Numbered from the stretch's first letter, positions 45,019 through 54,784 are shown. The stretch is 64,000 bases of DNA from Candidatus Gastranaerophilales bacterium (GCA_944325515.1 CALVAO010000006.1:43166-107165); one strand, 5' to 3'. The notes: generated from the letters alone by a model not told the origin. Numbers and translations: made by a program.

Positions 45019-45071
45019 TATGTAAATTTTTTGTAATATTTAATCAATTTTTTGAATTTTCAAGTTTTATA
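45019..45071 (+). promoter_or_regulatory. Probable member of the shared TTTGTAA promoter group, gene at 45096
   Basis: TATGTAAA (45019-45026) and TTTGTAA (45030-45036) precede TCAATT (45044-45049) and TTTTATA (45065-45071). The TTTGTAA-to-CAATT distance equals that at two of the minus-strand sites. CAATT-to-TTTTATA is one base shorter. Confidence 0.5.
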
Positions 45072-45095
45072 TTCTTATAGCCTAAAGGTGGATGT

Positions 45096-46934
45096 GTGAA
45101 TAAAGAAAAAAATACAGCAGATAAAATTTTAAGTCTTTCAGAAAAAAGCCCCGTGACTTCGCCGATTTCTCAAGAAAAACTGGTGTCGAAGGTTAATGCT
45201 CTGACTTTTAATAATTGTATGTCTGCTCTGGGAAATCCGCAAAATAAAAATTTTAATAATGAAAAAGGACTTACATTAAATTATAAAATAATTGTAGATG
45301 AACTTATCAAAATTACGGATACCGCTTCTTTGCATGATTTTTTTTCAAAAATATATTCTATCATAAACCAGAATATAGACTCTGATTTCATGGCAGTCGG
45401 ACTGTTTAAAGAAAAATCTAACTGCATGAATTTAAGATTGAAAGATAAATTAGGCAATGTATATTCTACAAAAGTATTTTTAAAAGATATTGATAACCCG
45501 ATAGTGCAGGCATTTAAAGAAGGAAAGGCTGTTTTTAAAGATGATGTGGATTTTTTAAAACTTTCTTATTTCAGAAACCATGCTGTTGTAATTCTTCCTC
45601 TTATTTCAGTCAATAAACCTATAGGTGTATTAATAATAGAAGATAATTATGCAAGACAGAACATAGGTCTATACACTCTTATTGCCAATTATTCTGCTCT
45701 TTACGCTCATAATATGGAACTAATAGAAACGAGTGAGGGTTATATTAATACAGATAATTTAACATTATTATATAACCACAGAGGCTTTCAAGAGATCTTG
45801 TCTAACGAAATCTCACGCGCTCAGTTAAATAAGCAAGAACTTTCCGTTGTAATGATGGATGTATGCAATATTACTAAAATTAACAGAGAGTTAGGGCATG
45901 CTAAGGGTGATGAGGTGATAAAGGTCGTTGCAGAAAAGGTGCGTCAAAATATTCGGGAAGGTGACATAGCCGGACGTTACGGAGGCGATGAAATTGCTAT
46001 AATACTTCCGAATACATCCGATGCTCAAGCAAAATATATTGCAGAATATTTGACTTATTCATTGTCCTGCTGTTTTATAGATGATATAGGACCTGTAAAA
46101 GTATCGGTTGGTATATCAACTTATCCGAAATGTGCTGATGATAAAGAAAAATTGTTAATTTTAGCCGAACAAGCAATGTATATTTCACAGGCTAAAGGTT
46201 ATAAAGACGGCATGTCTGCAATCATTAGCTCATCTGATTTTAATTTCTGGGACGATGCGGCATTAAAATCATATGCCGAGGTTTTAACCAAAAGACATGC
46301 ACAGCTTGGAATTAACTTTGAGGAAGAACTGATTACCAAGTTCAATGAAGATCACGCACGTTCCGGAGCTAGAATCTCAGAGATAGCAACATCTCTTGCA
46401 GGTGCAATAGATGCAAAAGATCCTTATACAAAAGGTCATTCAACATCTGTATCCAAGTTTTCGGAAGCTCTTGCAAGAGCGATTAATCTTCCGGAAAAAG
46501 AGGTTGAACGTATTAAATTAGGCGCTCTTCTTCATGATGTCGGGAAAATTGGTATTCCGGAAACTGTATTGAAAAAAGAGGGTCCACTTTCTGATGAAGA
46601 ATGGGCAATCATGAAACAGCATCCAACAATAGGTGCGGAAAAAGTTCTTACTCCAAACCCATCTTTAAGGGATTTAATTCCGATTGTAAAATATCATCAT
46701 GAAAGAATTGATGGCAAAGGTTATCCGGAAGGATTAACAAACGGTGACATTCCTCTTGCCGCAAAAATTGTGGCTATTGCAGACACTTATCATGCTCTTA
46801 TTAGTGACAGACCTTATAGACGCGGAATGAATATTGAGAAAGCAATTTCTATTTTAGAAGAAGGCGCAGGCTCTCAGTGGGATGCGGATTTAGTCAGAAC
46901 ATTTATTCAAATAGCACCTTCTTTGGGAGTATAG
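45096..46934 (+). CDS. GAF-GGDEF-HD-GYP protein (c-di-GMP turnover)
   Basis: A 612-residue soluble signalling protein. After about 60 low-complexity residues comes a GAF-like domain (about 65-210). A GGDEF domain (about 220-380) has a GGDEI active site near residue 295 and an RxxD inhibitory site exactly five residues upstream. An HD-GYP domain (about 425-600) has HDVGKIG near 480 and HHERIDGKGYPEG. It could make and degrade c-di-GMP. The start is GTG at 45096 with AAAGGTGG upstream. Its promoter resembles those of the large envelope proteins. Confidence 0.92.
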   Translation: MNKEKNTADKILSLSEKSPVTSPISQEKLVSKVNALTFNNCMSALGNPQNKNFNNEKGLTLNYKIIVDELIKITDTASLHDFFSKIYSIINQNIDSDFMAVGLFKEKSNCMNLRLKDKLGNVYSTKVFLKDIDNPIVQAFKEGKAVFKDDVDFLKLSYFRNHAVVILPLISVNKPIGVLIIEDNYARQNIGLYTLIANYSALYAHNMELIETSEGYINTDNLTLLYNHRGFQEILSNEISRAQLNKQELSVVMMDVCNITKINRELGHAKGDEVIKVVAEKVRQNIREGDIAGRYGGDEIAIILPNTSDAQAKYIAEYLTYSLSCCFIDDIGPVKVSVGISTYPKCADDKEKLLILAEQAMYISQAKGYKDGMSAIISSSDFNFWDDAALKSYAEVLTKRHAQLGINFEEELITKFNEDHARSGARISEIATSLAGAIDAKDPYTKGHSTSVSKFSEALARAINLPEKEVERIKLGALLHDVGKIGIPETVLKKEGPLSDEEWAIMKQHPTIGAEKVLTPNPSLRDLIPIVKYHHERIDGKGYPEGLTNGDIPLAAKIVAIADTYHALISDRPYRRGMNIEKAISILEEGAGSQWDADLVRTFIQIAPSLGV

Positions 46935-47001
46935 TTTATATTTGATTTAATATTAGAAATCTGTTAGAATCAATACTGTAAAATTTAATAGGAGAGCTAT
47001 A

Positions 47002-47751
47002 ATGAAAAAATTAGGAATGATGGTCTTTTTGCTTGCAGGTGTTGTTATGCTGAGCGGATGTACAAAGACATACAAAACTGTTGATGAGTATGAAACTGCT
47101 ATAAAAGAGGTAACGGCAAAGATTCCGGCTTATACAATTGAAGCAAAACAAAATGTTAATGGAGCAGAATTGTACTATAAAACATTTGTAAAAGGCGATA
47201 AGTGGAAATCAGAAATTTCTATGAACGGCGGAAGTTCATATATGGCAGCAATACTTTATGATGGAACGGACTTATTGAGTTACTCACAAGGCTCACCATA
47301 TGCACTAAAAAATCCTATGCTAGATATGCTAAAAGATATGGATAGTGAAACTGTAAAAGCTGCAATAAATTCACAAAATCCGACCGGACCATTATTTTAC
47401 TGGCGTGAAGGATTGGCACTCGCAGCACTTCTTCCAGCAGAAGAAGATGGCAGTGGAGCACAATTTGAAAATCAAAAATCTAATATGAATGGTTTTGATT
47501 GCCGTTTAATTAAATTTGATGACTCCCGTGAAGCTTGTGTAAGTGACAAATATGGTATAGCTGTTTACCATAAGTTGGTAGCTCCAAATCCGAAAAATCC
47601 GGCTGAGAAGCAGGAAGTAGCACTAAATCTTGTAAAGATAGATACCACTGATATTCCGGACTCAACATTTGATTTACCATCCGGAGTTAAAAAGGCTGAT
47701 TTTGACACAATGATGAATGATATGGCTCAAAAAATGAAGTCATTCCAATAA
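47002..47751 (+). CDS. Lipoprotein of unknown function, 249 aa
   Basis: The N-terminus is a lipoprotein signal (KK, hydrophobic run, lipobox LSGC at residue 20), so the protein is membrane-anchored by lipid. The mature part is beta-rich with a MKSFQ end. It recalls LolA/LppX-like lipoprotein folds only vaguely; no family is assigned. Two cysteines (FDCR and EACV) may pair. AGGAGAG precedes the ATG. It is a single-gene unit ending at a bidirectional terminator. Confidence 0.8.
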   Translation: MKKLGMMVFLLAGVVMLSGCTKTYKTVDEYETAIKEVTAKIPAYTIEAKQNVNGAELYYKTFVKGDKWKSEISMNGGSSYMAAILYDGTDLLSYSQGSPYALKNPMLDMLKDMDSETVKAAINSQNPTGPLFYWREGLALAALLPAEEDGSGAQFENQKSNMNGFDCRLIKFDDSREACVSDKYGIAVYHKLVAPNPKNPAEKQEVALNLVKIDTTDIPDSTFDLPSGVKKADFDTMMNDMAQKMKSFQ

Positions 47752-47775
47752 AAAAAGCGGCAATGCCGCTTTTTT
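47751..47775. terminator. Bidirectional terminator
   Basis: An 11-bp stem (AAAAAAGCGGC/GCCGCTTTTTT) with an AAT loop between the convergent lipoprotein and NTF2-like genes. Confidence 0.9.
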
Positions 47776-47777
47776 TA

Positions 47778-48251
47778 TTAATTTTTAGCATATTTTAAGA
47801 ATGTTTGAACTTTTGTCTGCATAAGTTCTTCTACAATTTGCCATTTGCCATCCGGCTGTTTTTGGACAATCATATAAGTCTTAAGCTTATAATTTTCTCC
47901 GGTAGGCTGTCTTAATGAAGATATTTTATATTTATCATTTCCGACTTCAGTAACACTTATATTTGAATAATTATTTTTGTAGTTTCTGAGTTTTGCGCCA
48001 GCCTGTCCTATTTTCATTTGTGTTATATATGTTGACGTATTTGTTGTTACATCCTGCGTTGTACCATCCGGTTTGACGACTTGACGTATAATTTTTGCAT
48101 TCGGGGAATACATTCCTGCAATGGTCGGGCTGTAACTATTCGCAGCACTTACATAATTATTAAAAAATTTTAAAGCGTCATCTTTATTATCAGCACTTGC
48201 TGAAAGAGTAACAAAGAGTAGGGCTATTATAGATGCTAGTGTTTTTTTCAT
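47778..48251 (-). CDS. Secreted NTF2/SnoaL-like protein, 157 aa
   Basis: A signal peptide (MKKTLASIIALLF, cleavage near ASA-DN) leads to a domain with the pattern of an NTF2-like fold. It opens with DDALKFFNNYVSAANSYSP and ends with a curved-sheet block containing TYMIVQKQPDGKWQIVEEL. I start at ATG 48251 because GAGGAG precedes it; a frame to 48266 would place that site inside the coding region. It is 20 bases downstream of lysC and may be cotranscribed with it. Confidence 0.75.
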   Translation of the reverse strand: MKKTLASIIALLFVTLSASADNKDDALKFFNNYVSAANSYSPTIAGMYSPNAKIIRQVVKPDGTTQDVTTNTSTYITQMKIGQAGAKLRNYKNNYSNISVTEVGNDKYKISSLRQPTGENYKLKTYMIVQKQPDGKWQIVEELMQTKVQTFLKYAKN

Positions 48252-48271
48252 TTTTCTCCTCGTCAAATGTT

Positions 48272-49537
48272 TTAAATGTTTGGTAAATCACCTTTTACTT
48301 CTGCAACTTCGTCGCTGTCAAGATGAAATATTTTATGTAAACCGCTGACAGCTTCTTTTGCGTTATCTTCTGCAACGATACAGCTGATTTTGATTTCACT
48401 TGTAGAAATCATCTTTATATTTATACCAAGATCAGCAAGCGTTTTAAACATAGTAGCAGCTATACCCGGTCTATCTATCATGCCTGCACCAACAATTGAA
48501 ATTTTAGCAATTTTATCATCTACAAAAACATTACTGTATTCTATTTTATCTTTGACCTTTTCAATAATTTCAAGAGTTTTTTCAATATCTCCTTTATCTA
48601 TTGTAAAGGCAATATCATTAGTATTTAAGGCTTTTCTGGCATAAGACTGTATTATCATATCTACAGATATATTTTCTTTTGCAAGTCCGTTAAATAAAAC
48701 TGCTGCAGTTCCGGGATTATCTTTAACATCACATACTACAACTCTTGCCTGTGATAAATCAGATGCAACTCCTGTAACAGGTCTGTGTAATTCCATTTCA
48801 TCAACTCCTAATATTAAAGTTCCTAAATTATCTAATTTAAATGTACTTCTTACTCTAACCGGTACATTGTATTGCTTAGCTGTTTCTACGGCTCTTGGAT
48901 GAAGAACATTTGCTCCAACTCTTGCTAGTTCAAGCATTTCAATATACGAAATTTCATCAAGTCTTGATGCATGCGGTACAATTCGCGGATCTGTTGTGTA
49001 AACACCTTCAACATCAGTATAAATATCACACCTTTTAGCTTTGAGAGCGCCTGCTAGAGCTACAGCAGAAGTATCAGAGCCGCCTCTACCTAAAGTTGTG
49101 ATTTCCAAATCATCTGTTACACCTTGAAATCCCGCAACAACAACAACTTCACCTTTTGCTAAATGACTTTTAATTTTTTCCGTCTTAATATTTATAATTC
49201 TTGCTTTAGAATGGACTTTTTCTGTCATAATTCCCACCTGTATAGCATTCATACTTACAGCCGGACAACCTTGAGCCTGTAGAGCCATTGCAAGAAGTGC
49301 AATAGAAACACCTTCGCCGGTAGATAAAAGCATATCCATTTCTCTAGAAGATGGATTATCAGAAATTTCTTTTGCCATTTTACATAGATAATCGGTTGTA
49401 TGCCCCATTGCAGAAACAACTACTACAACGTCATTGCCGAGGTTTCTCTCTCTTATGACAGCTTTTGCTACATTTTTAATTTTTTCTATGTCGGCGACTG
49501 ATGTCCCGCCGAATTTTTGAACTATTAAATCTTTCAT
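48272..49537 (-). CDS. lysC: Aspartate kinase
   Basis: This enzyme phosphorylates aspartate, the first step to lysine, threonine and methionine. The start is at MKDLIVQKFGGTSVAD (ATG 49537, AAGG upstream), giving 421 residues. The kinase domain (about 1-245) has KFGGTSV, GRGGSDTSAVALA and YTDVEGVYTTDPR. Two ACT domains follow (GVASDLSQARVVV and ISIVGAGMIDRPG), as in monofunctional, feedback-regulated enzymes. No lysine riboswitch is seen in the leader. Confidence 0.96.
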   Translation of the reverse strand: MKDLIVQKFGGTSVADIEKIKNVAKAVIRERNLGNDVVVVVSAMGHTTDYLCKMAKEISDNPSSREMDMLLSTGEGVSIALLAMALQAQGCPAVSMNAIQVGIMTEKVHSKARIINIKTEKIKSHLAKGEVVVVAGFQGVTDDLEITTLGRGGSDTSAVALAGALKAKRCDIYTDVEGVYTTDPRIVPHASRLDEISYIEMLELARVGANVLHPRAVETAKQYNVPVRVRSTFKLDNLGTLILGVDEMELHRPVTGVASDLSQARVVVCDVKDNPGTAAVLFNGLAKENISVDMIIQSYARKALNTNDIAFTIDKGDIEKTLEIIEKVKDKIEYSNVFVDDKIAKISIVGAGMIDRPGIAATMFKTLADLGINIKMISTSEIKISCIVAEDNAKEAVSGLHKIFHLDSDEVAEVKGDLPNI

Positions 49538-49565
49538 TGTTATATGCCTTAATGCGTTCTTAAAT

Positions 49566-49594
49566 ATTATATAAACAAATAAGCAGTTTGACAA
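49566..49594 (-). promoter_or_regulatory. Promoter of lysC
   Basis: TTGTCA-17 bases-TATAAT on the minus strand, about 30 bases upstream of the lysC start; nearly consensus. Confidence 0.75.
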
Positions 49595-49626
49595 CAAATA
49601 ATAAAATTAAATTAAAAGTGTTAAAT

Positions 49627-49670
49627 TTTGTAACAATTACCCTTAGTATGTAGCAAAAAGTTTTTTTATA
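49627..49670 (+). promoter_or_regulatory. Probable member of the shared TTTGTAA promoter group, gene at 49728
   Basis: TTTGTAA (49627-49633) lies 31 bases upstream of TTTATA (49665-49670), within one or two bases of the distance at the other sites. A TGTTAAA sits one turn further upstream. There is no GCAATT box. Confidence 0.4.
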
Positions 49671-49727
49671 CGTTTTACCTATCAATACAATGGTAAAACT
49701 AATTATGTAAAAAGGAGCATAAAACGT

Positions 49728-52274
49728 ATGAACATTAACTCAAATGAACTTTTGTTATTAAACAAAAAAATCAGATTCGGCGAAACCCCTGCCGAAAACA
49801 GTGCAGCTGCAAATTCTGTACCTGCACCAGACACAAACAAACCTCAAACAGGTATGAATGCATTGATGTTTCAAGGATTAAACAATGTTGTAAGCAATCC
49901 GGAATTATCAACTAACTTAGGTATTATGAAAGAAGCTGCTCCACAGCCGACAGAAAATCAAACAACAGAAGGTTACGTAGCTCCTTATAAATCTAATATC
50001 GCTTTCCAGGGCGGAAAATTTAAATCTCTAACTCTCGGGGTTATGATGGCTCTTGCTACATTGGGAGGAGTGTCTACATTAACATCTTGTGACCCGTACG
50101 AAGTTAATCAAGAAGTTACAATTGATATGTCTGCAATGATGGAAATGATTAATCAGTTAACAGCTATTTTAAATGAAATGAAAGATCAGCAGGAATTGAC
50201 TAATCAACAATTACAGCAGATGAATGCATATATGATGGAATTAATCCAAGAAGTTAAAAATGGTAATATAAGTGCAGATGCTTTTTATCAAAAAATGTTT
50301 GAATATATGATAATTAACCAGACAAATCAAGAAATTATTATTGATCAACTTGTTCAGAACGGTCAAACTCAAGAAGAAGCAAATGCGTTAATTCAGCAGT
50401 TAATAAACGATGTAAACAGTGGTCTTATATCAGCTCAAGAAGCCTGGGATAAGATTCAAAGTCTTTTAGGTGATATTAAAGGTCTGTTATCACAAGCAAT
50501 TACAGATTTCAACAATTACTTCGAAAAATTAATTGCACAGCAAAATGAATTAATTGAAACAAATAAAGCCGGTTTTGAAGAATTAATTAAGCGCGGCGAT
50601 ATTACTAACGAAACTCTTAAGAATCTGCAAGAACAGAATGACAGCTTGATTGTTTTAAGTAACAAACAGCTTGATGCACAAAATAATATAGTAAAAGCAA
50701 TCGAAAAATCTAATCTTGATAGTAATGCAAACTTTGAAACAGTTGTTTCAACATTGAATGCTAATAAAGACCAATTAATTGCGGTTCTTATGAAATTAGG
50801 TTATACACAAGCTCAAATAGAAAAAATGACAGCAGGTCAGATTATAGCTGCAATTAACGAAAATACACAGGCAACAGAAAAAGGTAATATATTGTTATCT
50901 AAGATTGCCAGATATGTTGCATTGCTTCCGGAAATTTATAAAAATGGTAATATAACAAATGCAGAACTCAATGCAATTTATAAATTGTTCTCGGAAGCTG
51001 TTGCCGGCAGTGGTGAAGGTTATTCTAAAGAAATGCTTGAAAAACTAGAACAAGTAGTAGAAAAACTTGAATCAATTGAAGGCATCTTAAATGATATGAA
51101 TGAAAAGCTTTCAACTATGATAGATGATTTTAAAGCTTTCAGAGATCAATATACAGATGATAAAGCTAAACAATTTAAGCTTTTAGAGCAATTGGTTATG
51201 GATAATAAAATTCAAACAGCTCAATTGGCGTTAATGCAAGAAACACAAAAAGATATGGCTAAGAACTTAGAAGGTTTAAAAGCTAGCGCAGATGAATTGT
51301 TAGCAATTGCAAAAGATGATACAAGACATAAAGAATTGATTGATGCTATCAAGAATATTCAAGCAGGCGGTACTGGAAGCGTTGATTACGATAGATTGGA
51401 AGAAATGCTTACTCAACTAGGTATAACAGTTTCTGAAGCTATTAATATGTCATCAGCACAGTTGCAGGCTAAAATTGAAGAATTCCAAAATACATATATT
51501 GCAACAGAACAGAAACAATTAGAAGAAATGCAGACAATTAATGCTAAATTAGATGATTTAGCAATATTTGCAGGACTATCAAAAACCGAAATCGTAAATG
51601 CGATAAACAATGTAACAGATGCAGTAAATAATGGTTCTTCTGATATTACAAATGAACTCAAAAATTTAGAAACTCAAATTGATAAATTACAGGCTGCAGT
51701 AGATGCTATATATAAATCAATCGGAGAACAGGCTGCAAAAGTTGATCAATACCTGTCACAGTTCAATTCTAAGTTCGACAATGCATTATCACTATTAAGC
51801 AAAATTGACAGCAGCCTTGGCACAATTCAATCAAATCAAACAATTGCCAATAAATATCTTCAAAACTTAAATACAGAAATTGCAGAACTTAAAGTAGAAA
51901 TTAAGAAAATTCAAAATGCAATAGATGGCGGAAGCGGTTCTTCAATTACATTAGAACAACTGGAAGAATTGTGGAAACAGCATGATGAAGCTAATTATAA
52001 CAGATATAAAGAATTGCTTGAAAACCTCGATATTAATGTAAACGTTGATACAACTACAATTGAAGGTTTACTCAAGGAGATTAATAACAAAATGGATGGA
52101 ATCAATGAAAATTCTAAGATATTAGATGAAATATTGGCATTGTTAAAAGCTCATCCGAACTATACTGACAAATTAGACAGAATAATAGAAATCCTTGAAA
52201 ACTTCAAATGTAACTGTGAATGCGGCGGTAACAATGAAGGTATTCTAGGTGACTTAGAAGATGTGCTCGGTTAA
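49728..52274 (+). CDS. 848-aa coiled-coil protein with internal lipobox-like site
   Basis: Not recognised. Residues 1-97 are a polar, Pro/Ala/Asn-rich region holding RFGET and, near its end, IAFQGGKFK. A hydrophobic helix (about 98-118) ends in LTSC, a good lipobox with Cys121. About 700 residues of Gln/Asn/Glu-rich heptad-like helix follow, then a C-terminal CNCECGG cluster. A lipobox normally lies within 30 residues of the start, so the long preceding region is odd. It may be a pro-region, an unusual inverted anchor or a non-lipidated helix. AAGGAG precedes the ATG. No aromatic-rich or catalytic domain is visible, so a structural envelope role is likely. Confidence 0.75.
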   Translation: MNINSNELLLLNKKIRFGETPAENSAAANSVPAPDTNKPQTGMNALMFQGLNNVVSNPELSTNLGIMKEAAPQPTENQTTEGYVAPYKSNIAFQGGKFKSLTLGVMMALATLGGVSTLTSCDPYEVNQEVTIDMSAMMEMINQLTAILNEMKDQQELTNQQLQQMNAYMMELIQEVKNGNISADAFYQKMFEYMIINQTNQEIIIDQLVQNGQTQEEANALIQQLINDVNSGLISAQEAWDKIQSLLGDIKGLLSQAITDFNNYFEKLIAQQNELIETNKAGFEELIKRGDITNETLKNLQEQNDSLIVLSNKQLDAQNNIVKAIEKSNLDSNANFETVVSTLNANKDQLIAVLMKLGYTQAQIEKMTAGQIIAAINENTQATEKGNILLSKIARYVALLPEIYKNGNITNAELNAIYKLFSEAVAGSGEGYSKEMLEKLEQVVEKLESIEGILNDMNEKLSTMIDDFKAFRDQYTDDKAKQFKLLEQLVMDNKIQTAQLALMQETQKDMAKNLEGLKASADELLAIAKDDTRHKELIDAIKNIQAGGTGSVDYDRLEEMLTQLGITVSEAINMSSAQLQAKIEEFQNTYIATEQKQLEEMQTINAKLDDLAIFAGLSKTEIVNAINNVTDAVNNGSSDITNELKNLETQIDKLQAAVDAIYKSIGEQAAKVDQYLSQFNSKFDNALSLLSKIDSSLGTIQSNQTIANKYLQNLNTEIAELKVEIKKIQNAIDGGSGSSITLEQLEELWKQHDEANYNRYKELLENLDINVNVDTTTIEGLLKEINNKMDGINENSKILDEILALLKAHPNYTDKLDRIIEILENFKCNCECGGNNEGILGDLEDVLG

Positions 52275-52297
52275 TAATTAGCCGGAAGGAGAAAAAG

Positions 52298-52329
52298 AAA
52301 GAGGCGGATTTTGTTAAATCTGCCTCTTT
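52298..52329 (+). terminator. Rho-independent terminator
   Basis: A stem of AAAGAGGCGGATTT with AAATCTGCCTCTTT (one G-U pair) and a T-run, 24 bases after the coiled-coil gene. Confidence 0.85.
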
Positions 52330-52363
52330 TTATTTTCTAAAAAACAACCATGCTATTCTGTAT

Positions 52364-54784
52364 TTATTTTAATAATTCTGATTCATTGTTATATGTTCTA
52401 CCGGTTTTAGCTTTTAAGTTGGCTAATGCTTCTTGTTTTGTGCGACCGCTTGCTGAAATTTTTTCATCACATCCGTCTGTAGCATTGTAAGTAGTATAAC
52501 CACTGTTATTACCAACCGTTTGGATTCTTGCTTTACCATTTCCACGAACTTTTACTTTTTTAACTTTACCGGTGTCAACTCTGTCACAACCATCAATTTG
52601 AGCAGGGAGTTTCATTGTTTTTGGTAGATCACCGCCTTTTAATAAAGCCTGGTATGTTGCATTATTGAAGCTTCCGTCTTCATTATAACTTAATGCTTTT
52701 TTAAGTCTTCTGATAGCACCATTGCTACCGAACATTCCATAGTCTTCTTCCAGACAAGGATAGAATGCTCTAATTATTTCTTTCCAACTATCACCGCCCT
52801 GTCTTGTATATGTAAATGTTGTATCTGTATAATTATCATCCATTAATGCACTGCAAGATTGTACAGGTTGTTCTTCCTGTGGTTCTTCCTCTTGCGGAGG
52901 CTGCGGCTGCTGGCTCTGCTGTTGAGGAGTTTCTGTAACTTCCGGTTTATGGAATTTCATCATTCTGCATTCTTCCGGATTAAGTTTAGAACCTATACCT
53001 GCCATATCTCTTAATGCTTGTTGATAATGTGTATGCCATTCATTACCATATTGTTGTTTGTATACGTCAACTAATGTATGTATAGCATTAACTTTTGCAG
53101 GGTTACTATAATTTTGTGCAATATATTCTTTATATTTTTCAGCATTTGTATATTTTTCATCATTAATATCATAATCTGAAATAGACATACAAGATTTTTC
53201 ATCGGTTTCATCACCAAGTATTAATGCCCATAATGCATTAGTGAGTACGCCAGTCCCAAGACCTGCCAATGTATTTAGCAGTCTGTCATCACGTAAAACT
53301 TCTTGATGTATTTTTATAGCGGTCTTGCCAGCAGTTAATTCAGTAGTATCAAATTTAATATTTTGCTTAGTTAACTCATCTGTTAAATCTTTAAGAGTTT
53401 CTTCGTTATCTACAGTCAAGTTTACAAGTTGGTTAATATGCAAGTTAGGACTTGATGCATAACCGGCTATTGCTCCTGTTAATAATGCCGGTACTCCAAA
53501 CAATGCTTTATTTGCTATTGTTTTAAAAGATCTGTCTTTCTTTTCACGTTCTATGTCACAAAGTTTAAGAAGTTTTTTTACTTCATTTTCTGATAAATCA
53601 ACTCCTGTTACAGTTCTTAAATGCCTTTGTATATTGGTCATTTCAGCCATCTCTTTATCTTTTGAACGACTTACCTCGTAGTCTGCACCGACTCTTGTTA
53701 GGATTTCATCTGAAAGTTTTGATAAATCATAGGTTCCGTTTTCATTCATAACAGTTCCCAGATATTTTCTGTTAAGTTTTTCAAACAAATCTTTACCAAG
53801 TTCTTTTCTAAGGTCTTCTCTGTTAATATTTTCTAACTCTATTGCAGTTTCTTCAACTTTATTTTTTCTTGCAAAGATTTTTCTTTCAGTTTTAATATCT
53901 TTAATTGCATCTGCTTGATAATCATCTCCGCCTTTATTTTGGAGTTTTAATTCTTTTCTTACTTTACGGCTTGTTGTTCCTTTTGTGCCTTCGAGTCTTG
54001 ATTCTACAACATCTTTAGCGTCTTTCTTGGCATATTCTTCAAGATATTCAAACGCTTCTTTTGTATAAGATTCATTCCATTCCTTCTTACCATCAGCGCC
54101 TTTTGTTTGTAATTCATCTTTCAGAATTTCAACGTATGCTTTGAAGTTATCTCCCTGCTGTTTTACAAGTTCTGTACCTGCCATTGTCTTTTTGATATCA
54201 GAATATCTTTTTACAAGCTCATCATATTCTTTACCGATTTGTTCAGTTTTAGCTTGTTCTTCAAGATATCCTAAAATATCTTTGTGGAAGCCATCCCATT
54301 TATCAGCAGCTTTTAATTGTTTTTTTACTGAATCGTGGATTTTTTCGACATCTTCTTTTGAATTATATGCTGGAATCATGTTTAACATTGATTCTACTTC
54401 ATTAATATATTTATCATATTCCGGGTTTTGATATTCTTTTTTAAGCTGGGCAATTAAATCTTTCGGAGCTGTACCGTTTTTAACAAGTTCTTCAACAGAA
54501 TCCTTTACAGCGTTTCTGTTTCTTTTTTCATCTTTCTTTGTTAAAATAACAGGTTTTGTAACTCCTGCTGATGCTGCAGTTTTTTGTTCGGTTTTTGTTG
54601 TTTCAAGTCCGAAGATATTTTTAAATTCTTCTTCGCTAACAACGCCCTGTTGAACACCAACTTCAGAATAGGCTTTGAAAATAGAATTTTCTTTTCCATC
54701 ATCAATAACATTGTTGTCATTGTCATCTGCAATTTTTGCGTAAGCTTTTAATGCCCCTGTAAGTTTTGAAATATCAATTCCCAT
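52364..54784 (-). CDS. 806-aa unknown protein with EF-hand-like N-terminal loop and two hydrophobic segments
   Basis: The first 65 residues are homologous to the 17515-18582 protein: a helix, an Asp/Asn loop (DDNDNNVIDDGKE) and a NIFGLE motif. A long charged helical region (about 70-420) follows. Two hydrophobic segments come next (near 428-445, ALFGVPALLTGAIAGYA, and near 505-520). A Gln/Pro/Glu-rich linker (near 625-645) leads to a C-terminal domain of about 150 residues containing TRQGGDSWKEIIRAFYP, which looks LysM-like but is not certain. There is no signal peptide. A GGAG site precedes the ATG, and the shared TTTGTAA/GCAATT/CTTTATA promoter is upstream. Confidence 0.75.
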   Translation of the reverse strand: MGIDISKLTGALKAYAKIADDNDNNVIDDGKENSIFKAYSEVGVQQGVVSEEEFKNIFGLETTKTEQKTAASAGVTKPVILTKKDEKRNRNAVKDSVEELVKNGTAPKDLIAQLKKEYQNPEYDKYINEVESMLNMIPAYNSKEDVEKIHDSVKKQLKAADKWDGFHKDILGYLEEQAKTEQIGKEYDELVKRYSDIKKTMAGTELVKQQGDNFKAYVEILKDELQTKGADGKKEWNESYTKEAFEYLEEYAKKDAKDVVESRLEGTKGTTSRKVRKELKLQNKGGDDYQADAIKDIKTERKIFARKNKVEETAIELENINREDLRKELGKDLFEKLNRKYLGTVMNENGTYDLSKLSDEILTRVGADYEVSRSKDKEMAEMTNIQRHLRTVTGVDLSENEVKKLLKLCDIEREKKDRSFKTIANKALFGVPALLTGAIAGYASSPNLHINQLVNLTVDNEETLKDLTDELTKQNIKFDTTELTAGKTAIKIHQEVLRDDRLLNTLAGLGTGVLTNALWALILGDETDEKSCMSISDYDINDEKYTNAEKYKEYIAQNYSNPAKVNAIHTLVDVYKQQYGNEWHTHYQQALRDMAGIGSKLNPEECRMMKFHKPEVTETPQQQSQQPQPPQEEEPQEEQPVQSCSALMDDNYTDTTFTYTRQGGDSWKEIIRAFYPCLEEDYGMFGSNGAIRRLKKALSYNEDGSFNNATYQALLKGGDLPKTMKLPAQIDGCDRVDTGKVKKVKVRGNGKARIQTVGNNSGYTTYNATDGCDEKISASGRTKQEALANLKAKTGRTYNNESELLK

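Noticed and set aside
49538..49594. Lysine riboswitch in front of lysC
   Set aside because: The leader from the predicted start site is only about 25 bases, too short for the known riboswitch.
52818..54300. Clear LysM or EF-hand assignment in the 806-aa protein
   Set aside because: The loop lacks the canonical position-12 Glu and the LysM resemblance is weak, so both are described only as similarities.
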